Below are positions 25,199 to 36,879 of a stretch of DNA of 64,000 nucleotides, piece after piece. The DNA is taken from the NCBI GenBank assembly GCA_005281725.1, contig SSBO01000001.1, positions 8,088,115-8,152,114 of the forward strand, written 5' to 3'. The first letter of the stretch is position 1. Each line of letters opens with the position of its first letter. Source of the stretch: Wuchereria bancrofti (taxonomy: Eukaryota > Nematoda > Chromadorea > Rhabditida > Onchocercidae). The translations under genes were made by a program, and so were the position numbers. The notes under the pieces were generated by a model. It did not search any database, was not told the origin of the DNA, and saw nothing but the letters and a program-made list of their open reading frames with translations.

Positions 25199-28100
25199 CT
25201 CAGTTTAATCAATTAAGACGAATTGATTCTTTCAGTTGATCGTTTCCAAAATTATTCATTCCAATACGAACAATAACAAAGGAAGAAAAAAAGGAATGGG
25301 AAAACTGATTTTTAGCAATGAAAATACATTAATTAAACAGGACAAATTCAGTAGTAAGTTTCATCAGCTCAGAAATTAGCTTTAGCTATTGCTCGATCCA
25401 ATTATTGAGAAATTATTCAGAATATCCAATTAAAATAAAACATTTTCAATTAATTCGTTAAGTCAGAAATGTACCGGAAATAACAACGTTGGTTAGAATA
25501 GACGAATGTATATTTACATATATAATACTTCAATGAAAATTCATAACCTGAAAAATGTTAAAATTTAAAAGAAAAGAAGAAATATGTCATTTATATTTGT
25601 AATAAATGATTTGTTATTTTATGCATAAATTTCTGATTTTTTTGATTATTTATACCCAAAAAATTTTCATACTGCCATTTAATAATACTAATGACATAAC
25701 AGTAGTAACGACAATAATGGTGGTAGCCATAACAAAGATAATAATAATTATGATAGCGATGATAGTAATAACAATGATAATAGTAATAATAATGACAATT
25801 AATAATAAATAATAATAATAACTAACAGTAGCAATAAATAATAATGATAACAATAATAATACGCATTTTCGTCCACTAAATTATAAGTTTAATATAAACA
25901 GAAATAATACATGATAATGGCATTACTAGAATGATACTTGATGAAGCAACTAAAGGATACTATTAATGTAGTTCTCGGGTTCTATTTTAGATAAGAATTG
26001 AATTTAAAAATAGTAATATCTCTTCTTTTTGCTATCATTTCCTTGTATTGTAGAGAAATGACAAATGGGAAACAAAGTTTACATATGTTAATAGTCGTAA
26101 TTGAAATGATGATAGTGATAACATTCTGGGCGGGTAGGATAATGATAATTACACTGCCAAAAACATAATTGTTAGTATCAACCCGAAAGTATCAGTTGGA
26201 TAAACGTGTAAAATAAGTGATAAGTCTTTTTTCATGTTAACAACTCGTTATCATATCATCTTTTCTTATTTCGGTTTCGAAAAGAAATGCAGAAGCTAAG
26301 TTACAAATACTTTCAATTTAGTTTTTAACAAGTTCAAGGAAGTAGAATCAGTTAGCAATCTCATTTTATAAATTTTGAATTTAAACAATTATGGTACAAG
26401 AAGAAATCACAGCAACATACAAATAGAGAAATACGAAAGATACAGATTGAGATTTCTCGGGTTTGTTAATCCTCTAAGATGTCTTGTTGAATGATACCTC
26501 AGACTTCACCTCAAAATATTTAACATATATCTAAACAATTAGATTAATCAGTAGATAATTTTTAGTTCCTTCTCTTTCTTTTTCTACCTTCCTCTTTTTC
26601 CTTTTTCATTCTCATCTTTTTTTCTCTTTCTCTGTCTATTCTCAACTATTTATTGTCACTCGTTCGATTTCATTTAGGTCATTTTGCAAAGTGCATCATC
26701 AATTCCGCTACTAACGGATAAATATTTTCTGGATGAAATAAACAACTTGGAAAACTTTAAAACTTACATTCAATTAACTTTATAGCATCCGTCAGTATTA
26801 AGTAAGAAAGTAATCATAATTGTTGTTACGATAATGTCAGCGGTGTGAGTCATGATGAAATAATTAAAATGAAATATTACATCACAATGCATTCCAATAA
26901 TTTATTCGATAGGAAAGAATTGTTTGAAAATTTTACATTTACAACATTCTTTTATGGTTAATTATTCAAATTTTCACAAATTTCAAATATCAAAACTGTT
27001 TTCAAAATCTAATTTATTCAAGTGTTTAATTTCATTTTATGGAAAACGTCTTAAAAATTAAAATAATTATTTGATTGAATAAAAATGAAATGAAAAAAAA
27101 ATATGAATAGACTGAATGAATAAGAAATAAGACAAATGGAATAATGATTATCGTTGTGATTGCAATGACCATAAGATGAGAGACGAGGAATGGGATGGTT
27201 GTTTGTGTGCAATTGGCTTTAGGCTTACATCCTTTAGAGGTTTATAGGCCCTAAAAGGCTAAGGGAATGATGACTCATAGGCATCTTATTTTGGCATGAC
27301 TTGCTTGCATATAGGAACAGGCAAAAAATGATTATAAATTCAATTTGGTGATCACGTTTTCTTCAAATTCTTCACAATTTTCAATTTTATGGAATTCAGA
27401 TTTTTTGTTGTTATTCCATTTTTTAATATTGCAAAAAAAAAGATTTAAATGTGAATTTTGCCATTTTTTTATTGCTGAAATTATTTGTATCTGTGGAAAA
27501 TATTTGTATTGTTTCTCTACGCATGTACATCAAAACTAAATATTGAAAAAGATTTTGGTTATGTACGTTAAAAGTGCATTTTAGACTTCCAAAAATGATG
27601 AAAGCGAAATCTTCAAAATATTATTATTAGTTTTATTATTAAGTATCCCAGATCTTTCAAAATATTATCATGGAAGATAATAGATATTTTGTTAGCACAT
27701 AGCAAATAATAATAATGATATGGATTTTTAATGCCGATATTGTTTATATTGATCAATATTATTTCATATCTTTCTTCCTTATTTATCTAAATATATCGAT
27801 GAATTTGATGAGAGCTAATAAAGCTTGATTAGCTAAGCCAATATCGCATTTTTGCAACTAGAATAAAGCATAATTTTCATCAACTATCCACTTATAAGTG
27901 AGAAGAAATGAATGAATGAATATCAATGATTATATCTGATGATTCATAGAGAAACGTGAAGTATCACAGCTTATTTCTAGATCATTGAAAATACTGTCAA
28001 ATAAACAGCAGCACTAGAAGCATCAACAGCATTACTTCAAATTAGGCCACTGAAAACGGATGACTTTCGTATTCAGAATATTTGAAATTAGAAGAAAGAG

Positions 28101-28403
28101 AGAGAGCGAAAGAAAGAAATTGAAAGAATGATGAGAGGAACAAGATGAAAGAAGGGTTGACTTCAGGATTGAACTATCGCAAATTTTATATTCACTTCGT
28201 CATTTTCATCTTTATTCTTAAACTCTGTCATATACTCTAGCTTTTACGGAATACTTACTAACAACTAAATGGTTTGTTAATTGTCACCATTGGCCAAAGA
28301 CATCCTCGCTTAACAATGCTCGCAATAAGCCTAGTAAGTAGATTGACTCTATGGGTCTCTTGTGTGTTTTGCTTTTGACGAAGAGAAAGATGAAGATATA
28401 GAT
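25199..28403. other. Intergenic 5' region of CDK5-activator gene
   Basis: 3.2 kb without a supported gene. Contains the AAT/GAT microsatellite at 25735-25862, an atypical less AT-rich patch at about 27180-27315, and GAAA-type purine tracts near 28095-28125. Promoter and enhancers of the CDK5-activator gene are expected here, but none was recognised. Confidence 0.5.
25735..25862. repeat. Imperfect AAT/GAT trinucleotide repeat
   Basis: Interrupted ATA/ATG/ACA triplet tract; the Ile/Met- and Tyr/Ile-rich ORFs on the two strands (25606-25853) come from it. Confidence 0.85.
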
Positions 28404-28540
28404 ATAGTTGATTCGATTCGATTCGATTCGTTTCAATTCGTTTCATTTCATTTCATTTTCGTTTCATCTCTTTTATTTTATTTTATTTTATTTTATTTCA
28501 TTTCATTCCATTTCATTTCATTTCATTTCATTTTTTATTT
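28404..28540. repeat. Compound pentanucleotide repeat tract
   Basis: A CGATT run (28408-28440) is followed by TTTCA units, then TTTTA units (about 28474-28497), then TTTCA again to about 28532. Related 5-bp motifs replace one another by single-base changes. The Phe/Ser/Ile-rich ORFs across it are artefacts. Confidence 0.9.
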
Positions 28541-28938
28541 CACGTCATTCCATCCCTTCCAATTTGTCATTTCTTTTAATCGTTTTTTCTTTCTTTTTTT
28601 TTCTCATCTTTTTCCATTGGCCTTATTTAAACATATGCAAAAGAGCCAGTCATTATTTCATGTTATATGCATTCGTAAATGTTGTTTACAATTTCCAGTT
28701 ATATTCAAATAAAGTATTATGAAACAACGCAAAATATAATCTTATCTAAACATGTAATCAGACAATATAATTTATATGTGACCCTACAAAGTCAAATATA
28801 AAAATTATTTTAAAAATGACTATAATGTTTCAAAAAAGAATGAGTGTGGAAATAATGGAAAATCTAAACGGAAACGCCAATATATTAGCCGTCCTTAATA
28901 TCGGAATATTATATTTTTTAGTTTAATGGGTGCTTAGT

Positions 28939-29004
28939 ATGATGAAACTAATTTTGACTATCGCTGCCATTTTTCTTCTGCTAATTGTAACTTTTGTCCA
29001 GTGA
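28939..29004 (+). CDS. Signal-peptide-like short ORF, possible first exon
   Basis: Starts MMKLILTIAAIFLLLIVTFVQ and stops at TGA (29002-29004). Its 21 residues are a near-ideal secretion signal: Lys3, a long hydrophobic core and no charge afterwards. In the neighbouring frame the sequence runs on as VNFFIEKFKNPKKCKC, so a one-base change or a splice would attach a mature peptide. Together with the open frame at 29148-29354 it may form a small secreted-protein gene or its remains. Family not recognised. Confidence 0.35.
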   Translation: MMKLILTIAAIFLLLIVTFVQ

Positions 29005-29147
29005 ATTTTTTCATCGAAAAATTTAAAAATCCGAAAAAATGCAAATGCTTGGTGAGATTGAGATTTTTGATTCTCTGAGATATCTTATTGAATTTAACCC
29101 TGAAATTTCTGTGAAACGTGTAAAAAATTTGCCATCTTTTAAGGTAA

Positions 29148-29354
29148 ATAAGGATCGAATGCTTCAATAAATTTTCAAACACAATAACTGATGCATTTAG
29201 GAATTTCGATACAACCGTGTCAGAAAAGTTGAATGAAAGAGCTGAGAGTTTTCCGCTGAGTCTGAACAAGTTGTCTCAAAGTCCCTCACTTTTCTGGTTG
29301 AAAGCGAAAATTACAAGTGTCCGAACAAAGGATCGACCAGATATTAGACGGTAG
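29148..29354 (+). CDS. Open frame of unknown helical protein, possible exon
   Basis: 69 codons open from just after a TAA to TAG at 29352-29354, with no ATG at its start, so it would be an internal or terminal exon. The translation looks protein-like: amphipathic and charged, with FNKFSNTITDAFRNFDTTV and LNERAESFPLSLNKLSQS, ending in KDRPDIRR. The minus-strand ORF 28958-29269 overlaps it and is the likelier shadow. No family recognised; a decayed gene fragment is equally possible. Confidence 0.3.
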   Translation: MRIECFNKFSNTITDAFRNFDTTVSEKLNERAESFPLSLNKLSQSPSLFWLKAKITSVRTKDRPDIRR

Positions 29355-31429
29355 AAATGCCTATATATGGATGTGAGACAAGAGAGCCAAAAGAATCGAA
29401 ACAGTTTATTTTTGTAGGAAGCTGATAATTGGAGAACTGAGATGCTACCAAGTTAGCTCGGATGTTTTGGACGTTTAATCTGATCAGTTGGAATTTGACG
29501 TCACCAAAATATTTAGTTGTAATATCTTTATATCAGATTTAGTGGAAATAAATTAATTTTTATTGAAAATAATGTAAATTTAAGTCATTACCGAAAAGTA
29601 GCGGTGCCTACCATTCTCGTCAGGACAATTCTCGAAGAAATTTTGGGTCACATCCTGAGAGAAAAACTGGAGATATTTTTTCAACTTAAATTACAAATGT
29701 AAACAATAAAAGTAAAAGCTGTCAATCGTTCTAACGCAGGGAAAATTCTCGAACATTCCACCACTCATTTAATTATTTGATTAATTAAATGTACTAAAAT
29801 TGGATGAAATTTATTCAAAAAAATCATGAGCAAAATTTGAGATTTTCTACAATTAAATTTGAAACAAAATTCTAATTGAATTAAAACGTTTGCATTACTG
29901 AAAAGTGTTTTCGCTTAGTTCAAAATATAGCAATAATTCAAATATAATAATTTGAGGCACAAAACAAAAATAAAAGACAAAAAAGAAAAAATAACAGAAA
30001 TTTCTTCGGTGACGTAGAAAATTCCCAAGAGTTTTATGTATTGATGAAGCAAAGTGATAAGACGAAAACATAAAACGCCACACTGACAAGTTTTGATTTG
30101 TTTTTATAGTCCTTTTTCATTGAGATACTTCATAACTTCAATTTTTTACCATTTTTAAGTAAAAAATATAAATAAACCAAAAAAATCTTAAATCGAAACA
30201 AACAAAAGCAAAAGAGTTAATGAAGAAAGAAAGCTTAAAATATCAAAAAAAGACGATTTCCTGGTACAAAATTTCAGGATAACAGCTACGATATATGTTA
30301 TCATAACAACGTACTAACCATATGTTAATCACAACGAGCAGGAAGTGATACTTCTGAATTAACCTTTCCCCATTTGAAAATTTTGAATGTGATAAATTAT
30401 ACGAAAGACTTTTTACCGAAACTTTTTGCTACTTTTTTTTTACATACTTCTTAATATGTGAAACCTGCTGACAAAATATCTTGTTCCTGTGTTGTTACAT
30501 AATCGATAGATGCGACGATCAATAGTACTTTTTGTACGTAAAGAAAAAATTTTCATTGTAATGTACAGTCTTCTGAAAATTAAGTACAGTTCAGTAAAAG
30601 AGCGACAACTGAAATATTTCAAAATTTCAGTGTTTAATTTAACTATAAATACGAAGTACGGAAATTTTGGTAAGGCAAGAAACGAATGTGAATTAGAATG
30701 GCTGTTAGACACTCTTCTGAACAATTTGTCTAGGCTTTATCTCATCGATTTCTTTGCATCAAATAGTTGGATGAATTTTGCATGGCAATTTAATGCTCCA
30801 CAAGATAAAGGAATTGGAGCATAATTCCACTGAAACAACTATCATCCTTAATTACATGCATAACGTTCCATTTGAAGTGATTGCATAACTGTAGGCATTG
30901 TACCAAGATGAATTGTGAACATAAAATGAATTGTAAATACCACTCGAATGAATACCTTACCATTCGCAATAGGTATTAGATGATAATCAATCTAAATGAC
31001 AAGCAGGAATTAATAAAATATGAAATCTAATCATATTCAATCATTTTTTGTTGATGCCAGAATCTTACCATCCGCGCTGGCTTCTTTCAAGTTATAGTTA
31101 TAACTTCACAGAAATTGCTTTCAATCAAAGATATTTATTATTCTCTCATGAAATTGTATCGATGGCAATGATAAGAGATCCTCAGCACTGAAATAGCATT
31201 CAAATTCTAATTGTTTCTCGATAAAAGAGGCGTTAGAAACTTGTTGAATTCATCAAAAACTCTCTCCATTACTTTTTTGAAATGAAAATATAAGATTGAC
31301 TGATTCATCCTGGTTAGTTCAGATGAGTTACAGTATAAACTGGGGATAACGGTTTAATTCAAATTATCTTATTTCAAATACCACAATACTTTCTGCTCTG
31401 AGCATAATAACTCAGAAGTCAGTGTTGCT
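29355..31429. other. AT-rich region with one weak ORF
   Basis: Mostly featureless. A plus-strand ORF at 30510-30824 (104 aa, ending SWMNFAWQFNAPQDKGIGA) has a more protein-like second half with ECELEWLLDTLLNNLSRLYL, but no splice partners or family could be assigned, so it is noted, not called as a gene. Confidence 0.35.
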
Positions 31430-31459
31430 GTTATCACCGGAATCAGTGTCAAATACAGA

Positions 31460-31860
31460 TCTTTCCAGTTCAAATCTTATAGGTTCAATTGGTTAATTAC
31501 ACAGCGACTATGTAACACATAAAAAGTACATAGAATTTTGCAAAAAAAAAGAAAAAACAGGAAAATAGAAAACTTCCTAGAAGACATAGTTATTATGAAA
31601 AATTGATTAGTGCATTCAGTGGTTCGTTCTCATCGGCCAAATTATTTTCCGTAGCAAAACCTTCAAAATTTAAAAACACGCGAAATAATCTAAGTGTTGC
31701 CGAAAATTTAGCAAAATTCGTCGCATAAAAATGTTTTTTGAAACATTTATATAAAATGACGTTACAATTTCACTTTTTTTGCTTTGAAGAGAAATGACAC
31801 GGACCAAAATTCATAAAATATTTGCTTTTCAATTCATCGCCAAAAATATTTTATTGGAAT
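31460..31860. repeat. Inverted repeat arm c (partner 37310-37670)
   Basis: Diverged inverted copy of 37310-37670. Matching landmarks are CAGATCTTTCCAGTTC versus the complement of GACTGGAAAGATCT, the ACACATAAAAAGT/ACTTTTTATGTGT pair, and TCGCATAAAAATGTTTTTTGAA versus its complement. Several indels; clearly older than the 131/7267 arms. Confidence 0.75.
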
Positions 31861-33059
31861 TATGACATAGAATAAAAAATAATCAGTTCAAAAGACAAAT
31901 GAAACTGATCTTGGATTCATGGCAAACATTGTCGCGGATTTTAATATCGTGAAACTCTAAAATATAAGAGTAGGAAATAAGAGTAAGAAACATGTTCAGA
32001 TGAACCGTTCGCAAATAATGCTTATATATTAAGCTCTTTGTTCTATCATGTTTATATCATGTTATATATAAAATCATGTTATACATATAAGCTCTTTATA
32101 CATTGTCTCCAATAATGTTTGTAGTTTAAACTCTTTGTTTCTAATGCTTCTACCGTAAATCCTTTATACATTTTTTCCTACTTGATATTTAAACTTTAAA
32201 TTACTTCCCCTTTCTTTGTTTACAATGTGACTATGACTATCCTTCAAGTCTAACGAAGAATTCACCATCACCACTCCCTTTTTAACATATATATATATGT
32301 TGCGGTATAAACAAGGACACCAAAAAAGATTTGCTCGATTTGTTTCAGTTCTTATAGATTATATTATGCTGTTGTTTCTGTTAACAAAGGAAATAATTCC
32401 TGTGTTACTCTACATATTTACATCTACATCCAACAAATCTCTGCGAGATCAGCAACCTCTCCATTACAATAAATTTTTTTAACTACAGAAAATGCATATC
32501 ACAATACCACTCAATCCAACAATCAATTCAACTTAGTCAGGCAGCAGATATTTCCCCCGTTGTATCCTTTTATCAGTTTGTCAAATGATTACAAAATGAA
32601 AATAGAATCGATTGCATTAAAATGAAAATAATTTGACTTCGAAAAGGTTGACGATAAAAAATTTCAATTCTTTCAGCAACAAACATCAAATTTAAGGAAA
32701 AAAAAAGTTCCGTATTTTTGTGAAAGACGCATGATTAATTTTTTTTTAGCAAAATATTAGCGGCCGTGAAATTAATCGAACGCATAGGGCTGAAACAGAG
32801 AAATCATTCAAAGATATAACAATCATTCCCGTTAAAATTTAAAAATCATATCGTTTTATTTTCTCTAAATTTCACTATTACTCACGTATTATAATTTTAT
32901 TACTCTAAGGAGGATTTACAAAGGCCACCACAAATAGCTTGATTTTCTTGCTTCTCCTAATAACTTATCAAAAAAAAAATCTCTAATTTGTTACTAATCA
33001 TATTTGTGAAAAGAACTTTATTTACGGCTATCCATTTTCAGCAATTTTCAGAAAATCAC

Positions 33060-33830
33060 CACTTTTACAAATTTTTCAACAATGAAAGCTCTTTGCATTC
33101 ATAGGAAGAAATTCACAGCTAATATTGTTGATGCATGCATCATTTTGCACCGTGCCACTGCACAACTGAAACAAGCGGAATTTTATTCTAGCGATCGAAA
33201 TATTAGTTAAATTGGTTGAGAAGCATTGACATTCTGTTGTATTCTTTATTGGATGGTCGTAAGGGACTCAAATTTGAATATTGTCCCGTGATAAACCCAA
33301 TTTTGAATATCATTGGGCCATACGTTGTTCATGGCATTTGGCAACATCAAACAATATTTATGAATTCGTATTGTTGCGATGACTACACAAAGAAAAAGTC
33401 AAATAATATGGCTTTTGAGCAAAATTTCAGGAAAACAAAAGTTTATCAAAAATTACTTAGAACTTCAACGAGTGCGATAACGCTGACATGATGGACAGGA
33501 TTAACAGCAGTGATATTTACGGAAATCAAATGAAGTCAAGTCTCTCAAGAGATTCAATAAAGTTACTTTCATCGCAAACTATCGGAATATCATTGCTGAA
33601 ACTTGAAAGTTGGGTAAATCAATGGTACAATTTTATCATAAAAATAAGCTTACTCGCTATGTTTTCTGATAAGTTTACCGTTAGCGCTATTTTCTTTGCA
33701 CTGTTTAACTGTCCTTTCGCTGTAGAAATGGTAAAGAACTACTGTTGTGGAAGCAAAATTTGTCTTGGAAGATTTGATAATTTAATTTATTATTTCGAGA
33801 GAGGTTGTTGATTGCAGGGAGATTCGTTGG
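33060..33830. repeat. Duplicated block with decayed ORFs (partners 36880-37100 and 37680-38250)
   Basis: The first part (about 33060-33270) is an inverted match of 36880-37030. The second (about 33350-33830) is an inverted match of 37680-38080. Two plus-strand ORFs (33216-33491 and 33488-33811) overlap in different frames, as expected of a decayed coding sequence. The peptide MNSYCCDDYTKKK of the first is mirrored by MNSYCYDDHTQQN from the minus strand near 38060, which suggests an ancestral coding sequence. Family not recognised. Confidence 0.65.
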
Positions 33831-34891
33831 ATGTAGATGCAAGTATGTGGGGTAACAGAGGAAGAGAATAATCTTTTATTAACAGAAGCAACCGTACAAT
33901 CTTGATAGATCCAACAAAAACTGATGCATTGTATATTTTAAGATGGGGTGGTTTATAATCAGACATTTTTACAAAGAATAAAATCGTTTAGATATGATAA
34001 TGAGTTACTTGAACAATAGGTTACAATGAACAATAGTTACAATGCAAGGGATTGCATGGATATCACAAAGAACTCACATTGGGTGGCAACTATAATTGGT
34101 TACAATAGACATTACGTGGTGGATGCTCATAGCATAGGATTGTTATAAGATCAAAGGTCAGCTAAACCAGTGCGATGCATTGCAAAGGAAATTATAATGG
34201 ATTGCTATATTAAGCAGTATTAACATTTATTTAGCTTCGCGATATGGAAATTCGCGACAACTACTACAAGTGCTAAACTTAGAATTCTAACAATTTTGTC
34301 GACTTTAATATCACATGAGAAACTTAAGCTATTTATGCGTACACATGGACATTATAAAATCCAATAAAAATCAAATAAAAGAAATATTTCTTACTTGATT
34401 AATTAGCTACTTTATTTGAATAATTTCAATTTAGCTATGTGATAACTAGTTTCTGTTGATTCCAATTTTCACTAAGGAAAAAAATTGCAAAAATAGTATT
34501 TATTCCATTAAACAAGGTAGATTTATGAATATCAATAAAACCGTAAAATTTCTGCACCATCCTGATGATAGCACCAGAAATGCCATGCAGCTTCTCATTC
34601 TTGCGCTCCTTATCGTGTTTCCTCCAAAGTATTCGCGAATTGCTGATTGCTTTCTGTTACGGCTAGAATGAACACTTTAGATGTTACCTCATTACACCAA
34701 AAAAAAAAGAAAGAAAAATGAAAAGTTTGCTGAAATTTGGCTTAACGGAGCAATTCAGTGCTTCTTTACATGGCTTTTTCTGCATCCCATTATCTACTGA
34801 ATTCTGTATTACTATAGAACGGTCACGGATTTTCAAGTGCGTTTCACTTCCGGTAGACAAATATGTTTAAACTTTCTCTAAATATGTGAAA

Positions 34892-35164
34892 CTAACGTGG
34901 CGCTTTCGTACAACGCTTCTCGTGAGACCTCAGATTATTCTTACAGTTGAAAATTTTGCCACAGTTTCCGCACTGAACATTAGGCCCGTGTGCTTCCTGA
35001 TGTCTGTAGAATGATGATGCATGATTGAATGTTCGCCCACAACCGGGCACTTTGCATTCATAAATAAAAGGTTTGGGGTGCGTTTTTCTGTGAGCTATGT
35101 ATTCCTTACAACTCTTTGTTTTCATTGTACACCCGACATAGGGGCACTCATAATAATTTCCCAC
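34892..35164 (-). CDS. C2H2 zinc-finger protein, copy 1 (5' exons missing or unassigned)
   Basis: 90 codons read from ATG at 35164; the true exon probably begins at a TTTTCAG acceptor just upstream (about 35168), so the real N terminus is elsewhere. Three fingers: CPYVGC with HRKTH (C-x4-C-x12-H-x3-H), CKVPGC with HQEAH (same spacing), and CGNC with HEKRC (C-x2-C-x12-H-x3-C, so the last ligand is Cys). The linkers THPKPF and AHGPNV are TGEKP-like in position only. Nucleic-acid binding is inferred from the family. About 85-90% identical to the copy at 35624-35944, with downstream sequence also duplicated. No upstream exon resembling that of copy 2 was found for it. Confidence 0.7.
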   Translation of the reverse strand: MGNYYECPYVGCTMKTKSCKEYIAHRKTHPKPFIYECKVPGCGRTFNHASSFYRHQEAHGPNVQCGNCGKIFNCKNNLRSHEKRCTKAPR

Positions 35165-35623
35165 ATCTGAAAACTGTCTGTTTACAATCCTATCATAATT
35201 TGTAATTAGTTAACGCAATTTGAAAACCGGTTATAAAAATGTCTGTGATAATATACTTCAAATAGCTTAGATCACAGTTCTTTACTTGTATTTCATGTAT
35301 TTAAACAAAAAATGTCATTGTATAAAAAAAAACAATGTAAAAAAATTGTGTAAAAAAAATTTAAAAAAATGCAATTCATGTAAAAACAAAGTACTTTTTA
35401 AGAAAATAACTTTTAAATTTATAAGATTTTTAAAACACCAGATACTGCTTCTCGCTTTTCATGTTGAACATAAACGAGAAGGATCTATCTCTTTGTTGAG
35501 GTTGAATAAATATCGAAGTATCAATTGAATTTCGTACTGCTATACAACAGATCTTTCTCAGCTGTGCATTCCACTTCATGTAAACAGTCAGATAAGTGTT
35601 TAAAATTTTTTGAATTTGTGGAA

Positions 35624-35944
35624 CTAACGTGGAACATTCGTACAAAGTTTCTTGTGAGACCTCAGATTATTCTTACAGTTGAAAATTTTGCCACAGTTTC
35701 CGCACTGAACATTAGGCCCGTGTGTTTCCTGGTGACTGCAGAATGATGATGGATGATTGAATGTTAACCCACAACCGGGCACTTTGCATTCATAAATAAA
35801 AGGTTTGGGGTGCGTTTTCCTGTGAGCTATGTATTCCTTGTAACTCTTTGTTTTCATAGTACATCCGACATGGGGGCACTCATAATTTTTCTCATCTGAA
35901 AAACTGTCATAATAACATTTGTTTTTGCTGTCAGAGCATTCCAT
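35624..35944 (-). CDS. C2H2 zinc-finger protein, copy 2
   Basis: 106 codons from ATG at 35944, or from an internal acceptor TTTTTCAG near 35898 if spliced to an upstream exon. Fingers: CPHVGC/HRKTH, CKVPGC/HQETH and CGNC with a C-x2-C-x12-H-x3-C end (HKKLC). Extra N-terminal residues MECSDSKNKCYYDSFSDEKN precede the fingers. The acidic ORF at 36066-36516 on the same strand probably belongs to the same gene as a 5' exon, but I could not find a donor and acceptor in matching phase. Tandem paralogue of 34892-35164. Confidence 0.7.
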   Translation of the reverse strand: MECSDSKNKCYYDSFSDEKNYECPHVGCTMKTKSYKEYIAHRKTHPKPFIYECKVPGCGLTFNHPSSFCSHQETHGPNVQCGNCGKIFNCKNNLRSHKKLCTNVPR

Positions 35945-36065
35945 TATATTACTTGGTGATTAATTAATTGGAAAGTGATTATGAATTTAAATTGTGAGCA
36001 TACATTAGATTAATGTTACCAGTAATGGTAGGATTAAGAAGTGCAAAAAAAAAGTAAAAAAAAAA

Positions 36066-36516
36066 GTAAAATCTAAGAAGTGCAAAGGATCGGATGAAAC
36101 GCTACTATGTATATTCTCGTCATCTGTTCTCGGTAATTCTTGCAACTGAGAATTTCCTGTTGTGATTGGAACGGTTTCGATTTTCGAATCCTCACTGTTT
36201 CTATGTTCACTTTTCCACAGATCAGTAAAATCAAAGTGCGAAGAATCAAATGAAATGCTATCCTGGAAATTCCCAGCAGATGTTCCTGGTAATTCTCTGC
36301 CAGCATTTTCTGGTTCGCTGTTATGAACATCCATGCTTGAACCCAGAATCGACTCCAAATTGGTGTTATCAAGGATGTTGAAATTACTTGAGAAGTACTC
36401 ATTGCTGCAGTCGTCCCATGTAGTGTCATCGGTGTCGAGGTTTAGTAGGGAGATACTTCCATTCTTAGCCGAAGCGATGCAAAGCAGAAAACTGAACCAA
36501 ATAGTTTGTGTCATTG
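36066..36516 (-). CDS. Acidic ORF with signal-peptide-like start, likely 5' exon of zinc-finger gene
   Basis: From ATG at 36516 the frame reads MTQTIWFSFLLCIASAKNGS, a classical signal-peptide shape with an ASA-K cleavage context. It is followed by about 125 residues rich in Ser, Asp, Glu and Asn with no recognised domain. Two related blocks occur: RELPGTSAGNFQDSISFDSS and QELPRTDDENIHSSVSSDP, about 50 residues apart, which suggests an internal duplication. The ORF is open further 5' (to 36625) and 3' into a poly-Phe tract (to 36005), but those ends look non-coding. It lies just upstream of zinc-finger copy 2 on the same strand. Confidence 0.45.
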
Positions 36517-36879
36517 AAATGAAGAGTGAGTACGGTGAAATAATGAATTTTTGAAATGACAGAAATATTCGAATAGAAGTTTTTATTTCAGATTGGTTAG
36601 AATAAACGACCAAAGGTTCAAACATTTTTAATCTGTCTCATTTGCATCATTACTCATATTTTTTCCCTTTCATTCTAATTTTTCTATTATTAAATTGACA
36701 GCTGATGAATACGCTTTTGGACTCCATATGATGTTTAGCAATGGTTTTGCTTTGGGTGATTATCAGAAGAAAGTAGTGTGGTACGAATGTCATGCATGAA
36801 AGATTAAATTCATACAACCATCAATTGTTACTTTTGTCCTGCAGCTTCTGATAGTTAATAATATTTTATCATTTTTCAT

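Noticed and set aside
28362..28722. Two overlapping Phe/Ser/Ile-rich ORFs
   Set aside because: They are produced by the pentanucleotide repeat tract and its AT-rich flank.
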